This document shows, piece by piece, positions 1 to 8,853 of a stretch of DNA of 64,000 nt. Both the position numbers and the translations under genes were made by a program. How positions within the stretch are numbered: the stretch's first letter is position 1; every line of letters begins with the position of its first letter. The notes under the pieces are model-generated. The model did not search any database, was not told where the DNA came from, and saw only the letters and a list, made by a program, of their open reading frames with translations. The stretch covers positions 124,001-188,000 of the forward strand of contig JADKAN010000004.1 of assembly GCA_016719225.1 (NCBI GenBank). Reading direction: 5' to 3'. The stretch is from Flavobacteriales bacterium. Its GTDB lineage: Bacteria; Bacteroidota; Bacteroidia; Flavobacteriales_F; PHOS-HE28.

Positions 1-249
1 CTCGAAGTGCGGCCATCCGTCGCCGTCCCGTCCTAGCTCTTTGTAGTATCCGTAGGGAAGCAAAAGCACCGAGATGCCGACGTGCATCAGGTTCACCTTT
101 TCGTCTTTTTTGAAGACGCGGGCATGTTGCCCCAGCTCCTGTACACCGATCAGGAAAATGAGCCCGTTGAGGTCCATGGGCATGCCGAAACGCGTTTCCA
201 TGCGCTTGAGCAGGTCGCGCCATTGTTTTTCAAAAGCCAGATCGATCAT
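1..249 (-). CDS. hypothetical protein, C-terminus cut by window edge
   Basis: An open frame runs from an ATG at 247-249 leftwards to base 1 without a stop, so 83 residues are visible and the C-terminus lies outside the window. The protein starts MIDLAFEKQWRDLLKRMETR and is rich in charged and aromatic residues, with a short hydrophobic stretch (ISVLLLPYGYY) near residue 65. It has no signal peptide and I do not recognise a family. It reads away from the secreted protein gene at 290-1126, on the same strand, with a 40-base gap that shows no terminator, so the two may be co-transcribed. Confidence 0.6.
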   Translation of the reverse strand, partial: MIDLAFEKQWRDLLKRMETRFGMPMDLNGLIFLIGVQELGQHARVFKKDEKVNLMHVGISVLLLPYGYYKELGRDGDGWPHFE

Positions 250-289
250 GGAAAGAACAAGGAAGATTGTAGGACAAAAAAGTATGAGG

Positions 290-1126
290 TCACAGCTTGT
301 TCACTTTACCGGAGTAGATGCGCTTGCCCGCCACGGCGCGGACGAAGTAAACGCCCGCAGGTAGTGCACCAAGGTCGATCCGGATGCGCTCGCCCGGTGC
401 GGGAAGAACCGTGCGGACCACTTGGCCTAAGGGGTCCAACAGGGTTACGCGCACAGGCTCCTTAGCGGAGCCAGGTAAGCTGAACGTGATTTCATCTTGA
501 GCGGGATTGGGTGAAAGTTCCAAGTTGCGCAGGATGGAAGGTCCATCGATACCTGCCGGGCTGCCTTCGCCGGCAAGGATCTCCGTGCCGGGCATCTGTT
601 CGTATCCAAAAGACTTTACCCACACGGTGTCCGCTAAAGCGGAAACACCTATTTCCACCCAACCGTAATGGGCCAGACCGTCGCCCGCTACGAAACGGCA
701 GCCCAAGTAGCCGTCATTGTTCAGCCAATTGCCCAAATTGGTGCTGAAGTGTTGCGCCAAGAGCAAGCCATTACCGTCATCCGCTTGGAAGTCCGCATTT
801 AAGAGCCCGATGGTTTCCCCGGCATCCAAAACGTTGGGTGACAGAATACCGCTGAAGGTGGCCATCACCCTTATGGAGTTGCCTATGGGCAAGCGCACCT
901 CCGCGCTGAAGCTGTCCGAGTAGGAGGCTTCCCCGATCGTGAGATCCGTGGTGCCATCGCCGTCCAGGTCAATATCCAAGGTCTCATTATGCAAGGCCAC
1001 GTCAGGGTCCAGGTCGGTGTAAGACACCTGCGCTGCGGCTTCGTGTTGCAGAAGGAACGCCACAGCTATGCCGGAGTAGCTCATAGCGGTAGCACGCTTT
1101 CCGTGAGGGTTCTTTTTCAGGTCCAT
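290..1126 (-). CDS. secreted protein with T9SS C-terminal sorting domain (paralogue of 4102-4953)
   Basis: The 278-residue product begins MDLKKNPHGKRATAMSYSG, a signal peptide ending near AAAQ. The frame is open further upstream, but that extension lies inside the preceding gene, so the ATG at 1124-1126 (47 bases after that gene's stop) is the better start. The middle holds a D-rich LDIDLDGDGTTDLTIGE motif, then GCRFVAGDGLAHYGWVEI and a YGYEQMPGTEILAG motif. Such YGW...Y..MPG blocks recur in surface proteins of unknown role. The last about 80 residues (LSPNPAQDEITF to the C-terminus) form a T9SS type A sorting domain, so the protein is probably exported and surface-attached. It shares these blocks in the same order with the protein at 4102-4953. 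The ligand or substrate is unknown. Confidence 0.85.
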   Translation of the reverse strand: MDLKKNPHGKRATAMSYSGIAVAFLLQHEAAAQVSYTDLDPDVALHNETLDIDLDGDGTTDLTIGEASYSDSFSAEVRLPIGNSIRVMATFSGILSPNVLDAGETIGLLNADFQADDGNGLLLAQHFSTNLGNWLNNDGYLGCRFVAGDGLAHYGWVEIGVSALADTVWVKSFGYEQMPGTEILAGEGSPAGIDGPSILRNLELSPNPAQDEITFSLPGSAKEPVRVTLLDPLGQVVRTVLPAPGERIRIDLGALPAGVYFVRAVAGKRIYSGKVNKL

Positions 1127-1173
1127 GCGTTCTGCTTTGACATCCCCAAAGATAGGATCGCCGTACCTGTTGT

Positions 1174-3786
1174 TCAGGCCTTCGTGCGGTACAGTGCAGG
1201 CTCTACCGCTGATGTCATTGCCTCTACGTTCAGTAACCCGCCCAATGCCGCTTGTATCATGGACATTTCGTGTCCGGGGTCGGCGATCACGCGGGCATAC
1301 GGAACCCGGATGATCTCTGCGTTCGGGTTTGCTTTCTCCCATCGGTCCACGGCCGCCAACTGTTTGGTGTACGCTTCGTGCAAGCCCATGCGGAATGCGT
1401 TCTTCGGCCCATCCACGGACCTGCGTCCCAACATCACATCCTGTGAGCCGAGCACCTCGTGCATGTCGCGTTCCATAAAGACGATCCGGTACCGGAAACG
1501 CGGTGGCAGAAGGGGCAATAAGGGTGCAACCACTTTGATGGTCTTCCCTTTCGCAAGCGCCAGAAAGCGTGCGTCCTTGGCCAGGCCCTTCACGGCCGCA
1601 TGTTCGAAGTAGCCATTGGGGTTACTCGCATCAGCAGGGCGCCGGTCGTCTGTGAACGGCACCGCACCCCCGGCCACCAATGCCTGCATCATCATGGAAG
1701 TCCCGGACCGCGGCAAGCCCGAGACCACGGTGATGATCTCCTCCTCCGGTATTTGTGGGGCTTGAGGTACGGATGCGTCGTCCGATCCGGATAAGCCGAG
1801 TAGCTCTTGGATCTCCTTCAACTTGCGTCGGGCGCGTTCGATGTTCGGCGCGATGCGCAGACAGACCGTGAATGCCTGCATGGCCTTTTCGTACTCCTTC
1901 AGCTGGAAATAACACTCGCCGAGATGGTAGTGGATGTACGGCAGGTCGAAGCGCAGCGAGAGTGCATCGTGCAAGTGCTCAACGGCGGAGTTCAAGTCCC
2001 CCGTGCGCATCGCCGCCACACCGGCACCGTGGTGTGCGTGCACGTCCTGCGGGTCGTGGCGAAGGGCATTGCGATAGGCATCGAGGGCGCGCGCCCACCG
2101 GCCCATGGCGCCCAGTGTTCGGGCGAGCTGGGCCTGTAGGGAATCGGTATACCGCGGCAACAGGACCATTTGTTCGATCACGGCCAAAGCCTCTTGGTGT
2201 CGCCCTTCGGCCATCAGCATGGAAGAACCCAACACCTTCAGCCCCGGCGCGGTGGCATAGGGGCCTTTGTCCTTGCCATCCTCCTTGGCCAATTCCTCGG
2301 CCCGGACGCGCTCGTGTTCCTTTTCACATTCCACCAGCAAGCGGTCGTACATCGTTCGTGCCTCCACCACTTGGGCGGAACGCAACAAGGCGCTCACCAG
2401 CTCTCTTCCGTAGCGCGCTTGGTCCGGGGCCTCTTCGAAAAGTATCCGCAACTCGGCGATGCCTTCTTCGGTTTTCCCCCCATCCAGGTAGGCCTTGGCC
2501 AAGTAGTACCGGTTCTCGCGCACCGTTTTGATGCTTGCCTTTTCCGGTTCCGGGCCGGGGTCGTCGATGTAGCCCAGGTCCACCAATTGTTGCAAGGCCT
2601 CGCGGTCCATTTCCGTTAATGCTTCCGCGGCGCTGTCCCTCGGATGCATGCCGCACTCGCCATCCACACTTTCCCATGAATCGATCACCGTGGGAACGGG
2701 CGGCTCTTCGAAGACATCCAACAAGGGTTTGCCATCCATGTCCCGTGCTACCGGCAGGCCGAACAAGGTGAGCAGGGTGGGGGTGATGTCCAGCAGACCG
2801 GCACCGTGTACAAGCGCATCCCGCTTGATACCCGGCCCCTTCAGGCAGAAAATACCGAACGGGCTGTGTTCCCTCGCAGGTCCGGCGGGTTCTTTCGGCA
2901 AGGCATGTGGACGCAAATGGTCGGGGTGAAAACCGTGGTCGGAGATCAACATCACTGTGGCATCCTCGCCGGCAAGCTCCAGTAAGCGGCCCAGCATCAG
3001 GTCGTGGAAGCGGTATCCCGCCGTCATCACACTTTTGTACAGTTCATACTCGCGCTCCGGGATGTGAGGCCTGCGCGGCGGGTTGAACTTCATGAAGCCG
3101 TGCGCGAAGTGGTCGATGGCATCGAAGTAAACGCACATCAGGTCCCACGGCCTCTCTTCCAACACCCATGTTGCGGCGGCCTGTACGGTAGAGCAGTCCG
3201 CGATGATGCGGGCCAGCCCTTCCAACGTTTTTTCCTTGTCCTGGTCCACGTGGGCGAAGTCGGGGACAAAGGGAGCGATATGTGCCGCTGTCAGTTCCGC
3301 CGGATGGATGCGCAGCTTGGCGAAGTGCTCGCGTAGCTCCGGCGGATGTACGGTGCCGGGCATCATGGGCCACGGTTCGCTCATGGGCCTGCTGGCGCGC
3401 TGGTAAAAGTTGGACACCATGATGCCATTGATCGGCTCCGCCGGATGGCTGGGCCACCAGCCCAGTACGTGCGTCTTGGCGCCCTCTTGGGTAAGGATGT
3501 TCCAGATAGCCTTCACCTTGCGGTGCGCGTTGGTCACCGGCCGTACGGTCTTGCCGTCCGGGGCTAGTTCCGTGAAGCCCAATATCCCGTGCTTGTAAGG
3601 CCGCTTGCCCGTGGCGATGGAGGTCCAGAGCATGGGGGAAAGCGGCGGATCCAGAGTGGCCATGCGCCCACGTACCCCGTTGTTGACCAGGCGCTCCAGA
3701 TTAGGCATCAGGCCTTGGTCCATCAATGGATCAATGGCCTTCCAATCGGCCGCATCCCAGCCGATCAATAGCACCTTGCGCTTCAT
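1174..3786 (-). CDS. alkaline phosphatase-fold phosphodiesterase / TPR / sulfotransferase fusion protein
   Basis: This 870-residue protein has three parts. Residues 1-370 look like a type I phosphodiesterase/nucleotide pyrophosphatase: LLIGWDAADWK with metal ligand D11, the TSIATGKRPYKHG loop near 55-67, FDAIDHFAHGF at 221-231 and ISDHGFHPDH with D283/H284. Residues about 430-670 are TPR-like helical repeats (LGAMGRWARALDAYRNAL, YHLGECYFQLKEYEKAM). Residues about 684-870 have a sulfotransferase-type PAPS-binding P-loop, SGLPRSGTSMMMQAL at 689-703. There is no signal peptide, so it is presumably cytoplasmic. Its start overlaps the stop of the upstream small gene by 4 bases, indicating translational coupling. 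A plausible role is modification or hydrolysis of a sulfated or phosphorylated glycan or lipid, but the substrate is not evident. Confidence 0.85.
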   Translation of the reverse strand: MKRKVLLIGWDAADWKAIDPLMDQGLMPNLERLVNNGVRGRMATLDPPLSPMLWTSIATGKRPYKHGILGFTELAPDGKTVRPVTNAHRKVKAIWNILTQEGAKTHVLGWWPSHPAEPINGIMVSNFYQRASRPMSEPWPMMPGTVHPPELREHFAKLRIHPAELTAAHIAPFVPDFAHVDQDKEKTLEGLARIIADCSTVQAAATWVLEERPWDLMCVYFDAIDHFAHGFMKFNPPRRPHIPEREYELYKSVMTAGYRFHDLMLGRLLELAGEDATVMLISDHGFHPDHLRPHALPKEPAGPAREHSPFGIFCLKGPGIKRDALVHGAGLLDITPTLLTLFGLPVARDMDGKPLLDVFEEPPVPTVIDSWESVDGECGMHPRDSAAEALTEMDREALQQLVDLGYIDDPGPEPEKASIKTVRENRYYLAKAYLDGGKTEEGIAELRILFEEAPDQARYGRELVSALLRSAQVVEARTMYDRLLVECEKEHERVRAEELAKEDGKDKGPYATAPGLKVLGSSMLMAEGRHQEALAVIEQMVLLPRYTDSLQAQLARTLGAMGRWARALDAYRNALRHDPQDVHAHHGAGVAAMRTGDLNSAVEHLHDALSLRFDLPYIHYHLGECYFQLKEYEKAMQAFTVCLRIAPNIERARRKLKEIQELLGLSGSDDASVPQAPQIPEEEIITVVSGLPRSGTSMMMQALVAGGAVPFTDDRRPADASNPNGYFEHAAVKGLAKDARFLALAKGKTIKVVAPLLPLLPPRFRYRIVFMERDMHEVLGSQDVMLGRRSVDGPKNAFRMGLHEAYTKQLAAVDRWEKANPNAEIIRVPYARVIADPGHEMSMIQAALGGLLNVEAMTSAVEPALYRTKA

Positions 3787-3971
3787 GCTTTCCTGGGTGC
3801 TCTGGATCTTTCAACGGACTTCGCGGCTTCGATGCGTTCGGCACGCCAAGCCATCAGGCCGCGATAGCCCAAAGCAAGCAAGGAAAGAGACCCTTCCGGC
3901 GTCACCTCGAACGGGGTTCCGTCGGGTGCTTGGAAGCGATCGGGATAGCTGGTGATCTTGTTAAGAGCCAT
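3783..3971 (-). CDS. small conserved-looking protein coupled to the phosphodiesterase gene
   Basis: A 62-residue protein starting MALNKITSYPDRFQAPDG overlaps the next gene by the four bases ATGA. The frame extends ten codons upstream to another possible start at 4001, but the MALNK start looks more natural. It contains a small hydrophobic segment (LSLLALGYRGLMAWR) and a basic tail and has no recognisable catalytic motif. The overlap implies co-expression with the phosphodiesterase-sulfotransferase fusion, for which it may be a partner. I do not recognise the family. Confidence 0.6.
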   Translation of the reverse strand: MALNKITSYPDRFQAPDGTPFEVTPEGSLSLLALGYRGLMAWRAERIEAAKSVERSRAPRKA

Positions 3972-4101
3972 AGCGGCGTGAAGGTATTGACACACGGACA
4001 AAGCTGCCCCTACGTGTTGGAAGAACCCTTTAAATGACCGGACTTGGTGGTGGAATAAGGTCTATATTAACGCCGTGACCAAATTCGCAAAAGAACTGAC
4101 G

Positions 4102-4953
4102 ATGGATCAACCCCTTACTCAGAAAACCGGTAGCTCGGCCGGAAAATGGATCGGCTATTCTACCATGGCCGCTGGCGTACTGGCCGTCGGCCAAAAAGCC
4201 AACGCACAGGTTTTTTCCGTCGATGTGGATCCCGATACGGTGGTCACCAATGGCGTTTTCGAGGTGGATTTTGATGGAGACGCCATCGTGGATATTTCGG
4301 TCGTTCATTCCGGAACCAGTATGGGTGGTATTGTCGCGGTAATACCGCCTGCGGGTGGCAATAATGCATTATTGGGCCCTCAGCCGGCCGGCTCGTTCTT
4401 GTACCCCTCGGCACTGGCTTCCGGAGCGCCGATCGGAGCTGCACAAAATTTCGAGTCACAAGGCGGTACGTTGGCGTATGCCCTTAACGGAGCGAATATT
4501 TATGGTGTGTGGGATGGAATTACCGCTTTTCTGGGCTGCCGCTTTGTTGCAGGTGATGGCGAAGCGCACTATGGTTGGTTCCAAATTACCACCGCTCCGT
4601 CCGCGGGAAGTGCAACGATATTGGCCTACGGTTATGAGACCATGCCGGGTGTTGCCATTGCCGCCGGAGATGTTGCGGAGCCTTTTGCGATCTCAGAATT
4701 AGGCACCGCAGCCTTCAACGCCACCGTGACCCCGAACCCGGTGAACGACCGCGCCGTCATCGAACTGAATACCACAAAAAACGGCCCGGTCCGTATCGCC
4801 CTCTTGAACAGTACAGGCGAAAAACTCATGTCCATGGAAGCGGGCAACAATGCGCGCCCAGAACTGGATATGAGCCCATATGCAGCGGGTGTCTACTTCG
4901 TCCGCTTGCAAAGCGGAAAGCAGGTCAACTTCCAAAAGGTGGTGAAGCAATGA
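4102..4953 (+). CDS. secreted protein with T9SS C-terminal sorting domain (paralogue of 290-1126)
   Basis: From the ATG at 4102 the product has 283 residues; a GTG nine codons upstream (4075) is an alternative. A signal peptide ends near KANAQ. The mature part has VDVDPDTVVTNGVFEVDFDG, then FLGCRFVAGDGEAHYGWFQI and LAYGYETMPGVAIAAG, the same order of blocks as in the protein at 290-1126. The C-terminal 80 residues (VTPNPVNDRAVIELN onward, ending VYFVRLQSGKQVNFQKVVKQ) are a T9SS type A sorting domain. It is transcribed divergently from the phosphodiesterase operon and is followed by a clear hairpin terminator. Its ligand is unknown. Confidence 0.88.
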   Translation: MDQPLTQKTGSSAGKWIGYSTMAAGVLAVGQKANAQVFSVDVDPDTVVTNGVFEVDFDGDAIVDISVVHSGTSMGGIVAVIPPAGGNNALLGPQPAGSFLYPSALASGAPIGAAQNFESQGGTLAYALNGANIYGVWDGITAFLGCRFVAGDGEAHYGWFQITTAPSAGSATILAYGYETMPGVAIAAGDVAEPFAISELGTAAFNATVTPNPVNDRAVIELNTTKNGPVRIALLNSTGEKLMSMEAGNNARPELDMSPYAAGVYFVRLQSGKQVNFQKVVKQ

Positions 4954-4972
4954 TCCAACGCGCTGGAATCGT

Positions 4973-5006
4973 ACCGGGGCCATCCGAAGGGTGGCCCCGG
5001 TTTTTT
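4973..5006 (+). terminator. intrinsic terminator after the secreted protein gene
   Basis: The segment accggggcca pairs with tggccccggt (10 base pairs, loop about 8) and is followed directly by six T residues. It ends transcription of the gene at 4102-4953. Confidence 0.85.
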
Positions 5007-5159
5007 ACCTTTCCGTGTCAACGCGGCGACCGGCCTTGTTCCTTGGTTGTGCGCGGAGGCTCAGTGGCCAAGGGAAATTCCCGCCAATGAGCGCCAGCCT
5101 TGCTTTCGCTGTTCTGTGAATTCCCTGCAAGGGACGAGTGCCGTAAGCGATCGGCGCAC

Positions 5160-6512
5160 CTACAGACCTCCCGTCACCAGTTTCACGATGTCATGCCCGT
5201 TCACGGCAATGATCACCGTGAGCAGGAATACCATGCCGGCCATCTGCGCGTATTCCATCACTTTGGGGTTGGCCGGTTTGCGTGCCACTGCTTCATAAAG
5301 CAGGAAAGCCACGTGGCCGCCATCCAGCGCGGGTATTGGCAAAATGTTCAACACCGCCAAGGCCAGCGAAAGGAACGCTGTCATTTCCCAGAAGCGTTGC
5401 CACACCCAACGCGGGCCGTAGGCTTTACTCATGGCGATCAGGCCACCCATCTGCTTCATCCCTGCCTTGCTGCCCAAGAGTTTGAACGAGGAGACGTTGT
5501 CCTTCAAGCGCTGCCAACCGTGGCGAACCCCTGCCGGTATACTGCTGAGCAGTGTGTACTTCTCCGTGGCGAACGTGAAATACTCGGATGGCGAGCGCGG
5601 CTGCAGGCCCACGATGCCGTCAGCGTTCACTTCAACCGGGATGCGCACTTCGTGACCTTCCCGCAAGAGCGTGACCTCCACGTGTTGGTCCTTGCGGCCC
5701 TTGATCGCCGTCACGAAATCCTGGAAATAGCGGGTGGGCGTGCCGTTCACCTCGATGATGCGATCGCCTTTGCGGAAGCTTCCGGCCTTGTCCGCATTGT
5801 TGCCCGCCATCACCGAATCCACATAGAAAGGAAAGCGGGGGCTGAACAGCGCCTTGTCGTTGTTTTCAAGGATCTGTTCCTGGATGTTGGCACTCAGGAG
5901 GATCTTCTTCTTCTCCGTATTTCCTGCGCTATCCTCGCGCTCCACGGTAACCTCGTGCGCGCCGTCGATCAAGATGGCCAAGGAAATGTCCTCCAAGGTC
6001 TTCGGGTTCCGCCCCTCCACGCCAACGATCTTGTCGCCGTCCCGGAAGCCCTCGCTCTTCATCAGCTCACTGGGCGTTATGCCGTAGGTGAGGTTCTGCA
6101 ACGGCAGGTATTCACGGCCCCAAACGAAAAGGACCATTGCGTAGATCGCGAAGCCGAGCAGCAGGTTCACCGTAACGCCACCCACCATCACAATGAGGCG
6201 CTGCCACACGGGTTTGGCGCGGAATTCCCAAGGCTCGGGCGGCCGTTGCATCCGCTCCTTCTGCTCGGCATCCATGCTCTCGTCCACCATGCCGGATATC
6301 TTCACGTATCCGCCGAACGGCAGGCAGCCGATGCCATATACCGTATCGCCGATCTTCTTTTTCACCAAGGCATATGGTGCGTCGAAGAAGAGGAAGAACT
6401 TCTCCACGCGCATGCCGAAGAGCTTTGCGGGAAGGAAGTGGCCGAACTCGTGCAGGGCCACCAAAATGGACAGGCCTAGGATGAGTTGTCCGGCGTAGAT
6501 CAGGATCTCCAT
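5160..6512 (-). CDS. rseP: RIP metalloprotease RseP (site-2 protease, M50 family)
   Basis: The 450-residue protein is an intramembrane zinc protease that cleaves membrane-bound substrates such as anti-sigma factors. It starts MEILIYAGQLILG with a membrane helix carrying the catalytic HEFGH at residues 21-25, and the second motif LDGGH lies at 396-400 in a C-terminal membrane helix. Two central PDZ-like regions are visible (GFRDGDKIVGVEG and GSFRKGDRIIEVNG). The frame is open 65 codons further upstream, but this would lie wholly inside dxr, so the ATG at 6510-6512 is chosen. It overlaps dxr by 13 bases. A nearby ECF sigma factor (41989) is a conceivable regulatory client, although such a link is only inferred. 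Confidence 0.95.
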   Translation of the reverse strand: MEILIYAGQLILGLSILVALHEFGHFLPAKLFGMRVEKFFLFFDAPYALVKKKIGDTVYGIGCLPFGGYVKISGMVDESMDAEQKERMQRPPEPWEFRAKPVWQRLIVMVGGVTVNLLLGFAIYAMVLFVWGREYLPLQNLTYGITPSELMKSEGFRDGDKIVGVEGRNPKTLEDISLAILIDGAHEVTVEREDSAGNTEKKKILLSANIQEQILENNDKALFSPRFPFYVDSVMAGNNADKAGSFRKGDRIIEVNGTPTRYFQDFVTAIKGRKDQHVEVTLLREGHEVRIPVEVNADGIVGLQPRSPSEYFTFATEKYTLLSSIPAGVRHGWQRLKDNVSSFKLLGSKAGMKQMGGLIAMSKAYGPRWVWQRFWEMTAFLSLALAVLNILPIPALDGGHVAFLLYEAVARKPANPKVMEYAQMAGMVFLLTVIIAVNGHDIVKLVTGGL

Positions 6513-7687
6513 TGCGGGGAATTCAGGGTCTCGAATGCCGCGCGCCGCGTTTCCGCATCGCTGGCCTCGAGTTCTTCGAGGGTGGGTGAAGCAACAAAGG
6601 TCGCCTTTGCAAGCCGATCCGCGATCATGTCGCTCATTTCCAAGAAGCCGATGCGATCGTGCAGGAAGCCTTCCACGGCCACTTCGTTCGCTGCATTCAA
6701 CACACAAGGCGCATTGCCGCCGCGTTCCATGGCATCCAGCGCGAGTTGCAGATTGGGGAAGGCGCCAAAGTCGGGTTGCTCAAAGGTGAAGCTCGGATAC
6801 TTCGTGAAATCAAAGCGCGGCCACGTGGTGGATAAGCGCTGCGGATAGGCCAGCGCATATTGGATCGGCAACTTCATGTCGGGCAAGCCCAGCTGGGCCT
6901 TCATGCTACCGTCGCGGAACTGCACCAAGCTGTGGATGATGCTTTGCGGATGTACGATGATCTCCACCTGCTCCGGTTTCAGGTTGAACAACCACTTAGC
7001 CTCGATCGCCTCCAAGCCCTTGTTCATCAGGCTTGCGCTATCGATGGTGATCTTGGCGCCCATGCTCCAGTTGGGATGCTTCAAGGCCTGTGTTTTTGTC
7101 ACGCCGGCCAAGTCAGCTTTTGTTTTTCCTCGGAACGGACCTCCGCTGGCGGTGAGGATGATCTTCTCGATCGGGTTCTCCCATTCACCGGCGAGGCATT
7201 GAAAGATCGCCGAGTGTTCGCTGTCCACAGGATAGATATTAACCGCCTTTGCCTGTGCGCGTTTCGTTACCAGTTCACCGGCAACGACCAAGGTCTCTTT
7301 GTTGGCCAACGCAATGGCTTTGCCGGCGTCGATGGCGGCCAGCGTGGGGCGCATGCCCGCGTAGCCTACCATGGCTGTGAGTACCGTGTCGATGGTCTCC
7401 ATCTGCACTGCTTGCGAAATGGCCTCCGCGCCGGCGAAGACCTTCACGCCAAGTGGGAAGAGTGCATCCCGTACTTCGGCATAGCGGCTTGCATCACCTA
7501 TCACTACCGCGTTGGGGTTGAATTCCTTTGCTTGCGCGATCAGGAGTTCTGCATTCTTTCCGGCGGTAAGCAACTCCACGGTGAAATGCGCGGATTGCTC
7601 GCGCACCACCTCCAGCGCTTGCGTGCCGACGGAGCCAGTACTGCCGAGGATGGCGATGCGTTTGGGGGAAATTTCTTCGGACACCAC
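6500..7687 (-). CDS. dxr: 1-deoxy-D-xylulose-5-phosphate reductoisomerase
   Basis: Dxr converts 1-deoxy-D-xylulose 5-phosphate to 2-C-methyl-D-erythritol 4-phosphate with NADPH, the committed step of the MEP isoprenoid pathway, in the cytoplasm. The 395-residue length is normal. Visible motifs are the NADPH-binding GSTGSVG at 15-21, PVDSEHSAIFQ at 153-163, the substrate-binding SGGPFRG at 181-187 and DSASLMNKGLE at 216-226. It precedes rseP with a 13-base overlap, a gene order common in Bacteroidota. Its ATG (7685-7687) sits 122 bases after the stop of tsaC on the same strand, so it may be part of a longer operon with tsaC. Confidence 0.97.
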   Translation of the reverse strand: MVSEEISPKRIAILGSTGSVGTQALEVVREQSAHFTVELLTAGKNAELLIAQAKEFNPNAVVIGDASRYAEVRDALFPLGVKVFAGAEAISQAVQMETIDTVLTAMVGYAGMRPTLAAIDAGKAIALANKETLVVAGELVTKRAQAKAVNIYPVDSEHSAIFQCLAGEWENPIEKIILTASGGPFRGKTKADLAGVTKTQALKHPNWSMGAKITIDSASLMNKGLEAIEAKWLFNLKPEQVEIIVHPQSIIHSLVQFRDGSMKAQLGLPDMKLPIQYALAYPQRLSTTWPRFDFTKYPSFTFEQPDFGAFPNLQLALDAMERGGNAPCVLNAANEVAVEGFLHDRIGFLEMSDMIADRLAKATFVASPTLEELEASDAETRRAAFETLNSPQWRS

Positions 7688-7809
7688 GCGTTGGGTTGAG
7701 GGGTGTAAAGTTCGGCGTTATGCGCGGAATGACGTTTGCCGCAGTGGCGCAGCCCCGCCTGCGTTCAGGCTGGGTGGCAGAGAAATAAGACCGTTCCGTT
7801 CACTAACGA

Positions 7810-8817
7810 TCAATTGCGTTTTGCGGATGCACGTCGCAGCCGGTCGTTGATGGCTGCGCCCAAGCCTTCTTGCGGGAATATGTCTGCGAGGATCACGTCG
7901 GCCTCGCTGGAATCCAAACTGCGGAGCGCTGCGAAAAGGTGGCGCGCGGCTTCCGCGATATTCCCGTTGCGGGACAGCACTACGGTGCGCCAAGCTTCGT
8001 GGTTCTGAGTGAACGATATCACGGCAATTCGTTTGCCGAAGTGCTCTTTCAGCAACGACCTTACATCGCCGATGAACACCGGCTTGCGGGGCGCATAATG
8101 ACTTTCCAGTGTACCCGGAGACGCGGGTATTATGGTCTTTCTCGCTTGGCCTACCGTGCCGATCACAGCTTCTATGTCCGAGATCGGCGTACCACCCGGG
8201 CGATAAAGCACCCACTGCTCCGCATCCCGTTCCCAGCCAATGATGGTGCTCTCCACACCGACCGTACAAGGCCCGCCGTCGAGGATATACGGGATCTTAT
8301 CGCCAAGCTGATCCGCAACGTGTTGCGACGTGGTGGGGCTCACATAGCCGAACGGGTTCGCGCTTGGCGCGGCGAGCGGGAAGTCCAGTGCGCGGAGCAA
8401 CTCCAACGCCATAGGATGCGCGGGCATACGCACCGCCACTGTGTCCAAGCCGCTGGTAACCAGATCAGGTACGCGGTCCGCCTTTGGCAGCACCAGCGTC
8501 AGCGGTCCCGGCCAGAATTTCTCCATCAATGCCTCCGCCTCTTTTCGCATGCCCATTCGCTCGAGATCGGAAAAGGACACCACGGCCTCCACTTGCTCTA
8601 AGCTGTGTACATGCACGATCAACGGGTCGAATGCAGGCCGTTGCTTGGCTTGGAAGATCTTCAGCACCGCCGCTTCATCAAAAGCATTGGCGGCCAGGCC
8701 ATATACCGTTTCCGTGGGTATGGCGACCACTTCGCCGGTGCGCAGCAGTTCGGTCGCACGCCCCAGATCCGTTCCGATGATGTCCTTCACGCCGCAAAAG
8801 TCCGGAATTGCCGCCAC
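7810..8817 (-). CDS. tsaC: L-threonylcarbamoyladenylate synthase (Sua5/YwlC type)
   Basis: The enzyme makes threonylcarbamoyl-AMP from threonine, bicarbonate and ATP for the t6A37 modification of ANN-decoding tRNAs. The 335-residue protein carries the YrdC fold with IPTETVYGLAANAF near 33-46, KQRPAFDPLIVH, FWPGPLTLVLP and SANPFGYVSPT. Its length and a C-terminal part (SPGTLESHYAPRKPVFI onward) mark it as the longer Sua5 type with the additional Sua5 domain rather than the short TsaC type. Its start codon lies only 36 bases from the first in-frame ATG of the divergently oriented RHS remnant, so the original upstream region has probably been rearranged. Confidence 0.95.
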   Translation of the reverse strand: MAAIPDFCGVKDIIGTDLGRATELLRTGEVVAIPTETVYGLAANAFDEAAVLKIFQAKQRPAFDPLIVHVHSLEQVEAVVSFSDLERMGMRKEAEALMEKFWPGPLTLVLPKADRVPDLVTSGLDTVAVRMPAHPMALELLRALDFPLAAPSANPFGYVSPTTSQHVADQLGDKIPYILDGGPCTVGVESTIIGWERDAEQWVLYRPGGTPISDIEAVIGTVGQARKTIIPASPGTLESHYAPRKPVFIGDVRSLLKEHFGKRIAVISFTQNHEAWRTVVLSRNGNIAEAARHLFAALRSLDSSEADVILADIFPQEGLGAAINDRLRRASAKRN

Positions 8818-8853
8818 TTCCCGACAGGACCGTTACGAGGTGGAGGTCCAGCC

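Noticed and set aside
5100..6479. 459-codon plus-strand frame over rseP
   Set aside because: It is antisense to a clearly conserved protease and has no family signal.
8605..8853. N-terminal extension of the RHS protein
   Set aside because: The 83 codons are antisense to tsaC and have no RHS motif, so the start at 8854 is used.
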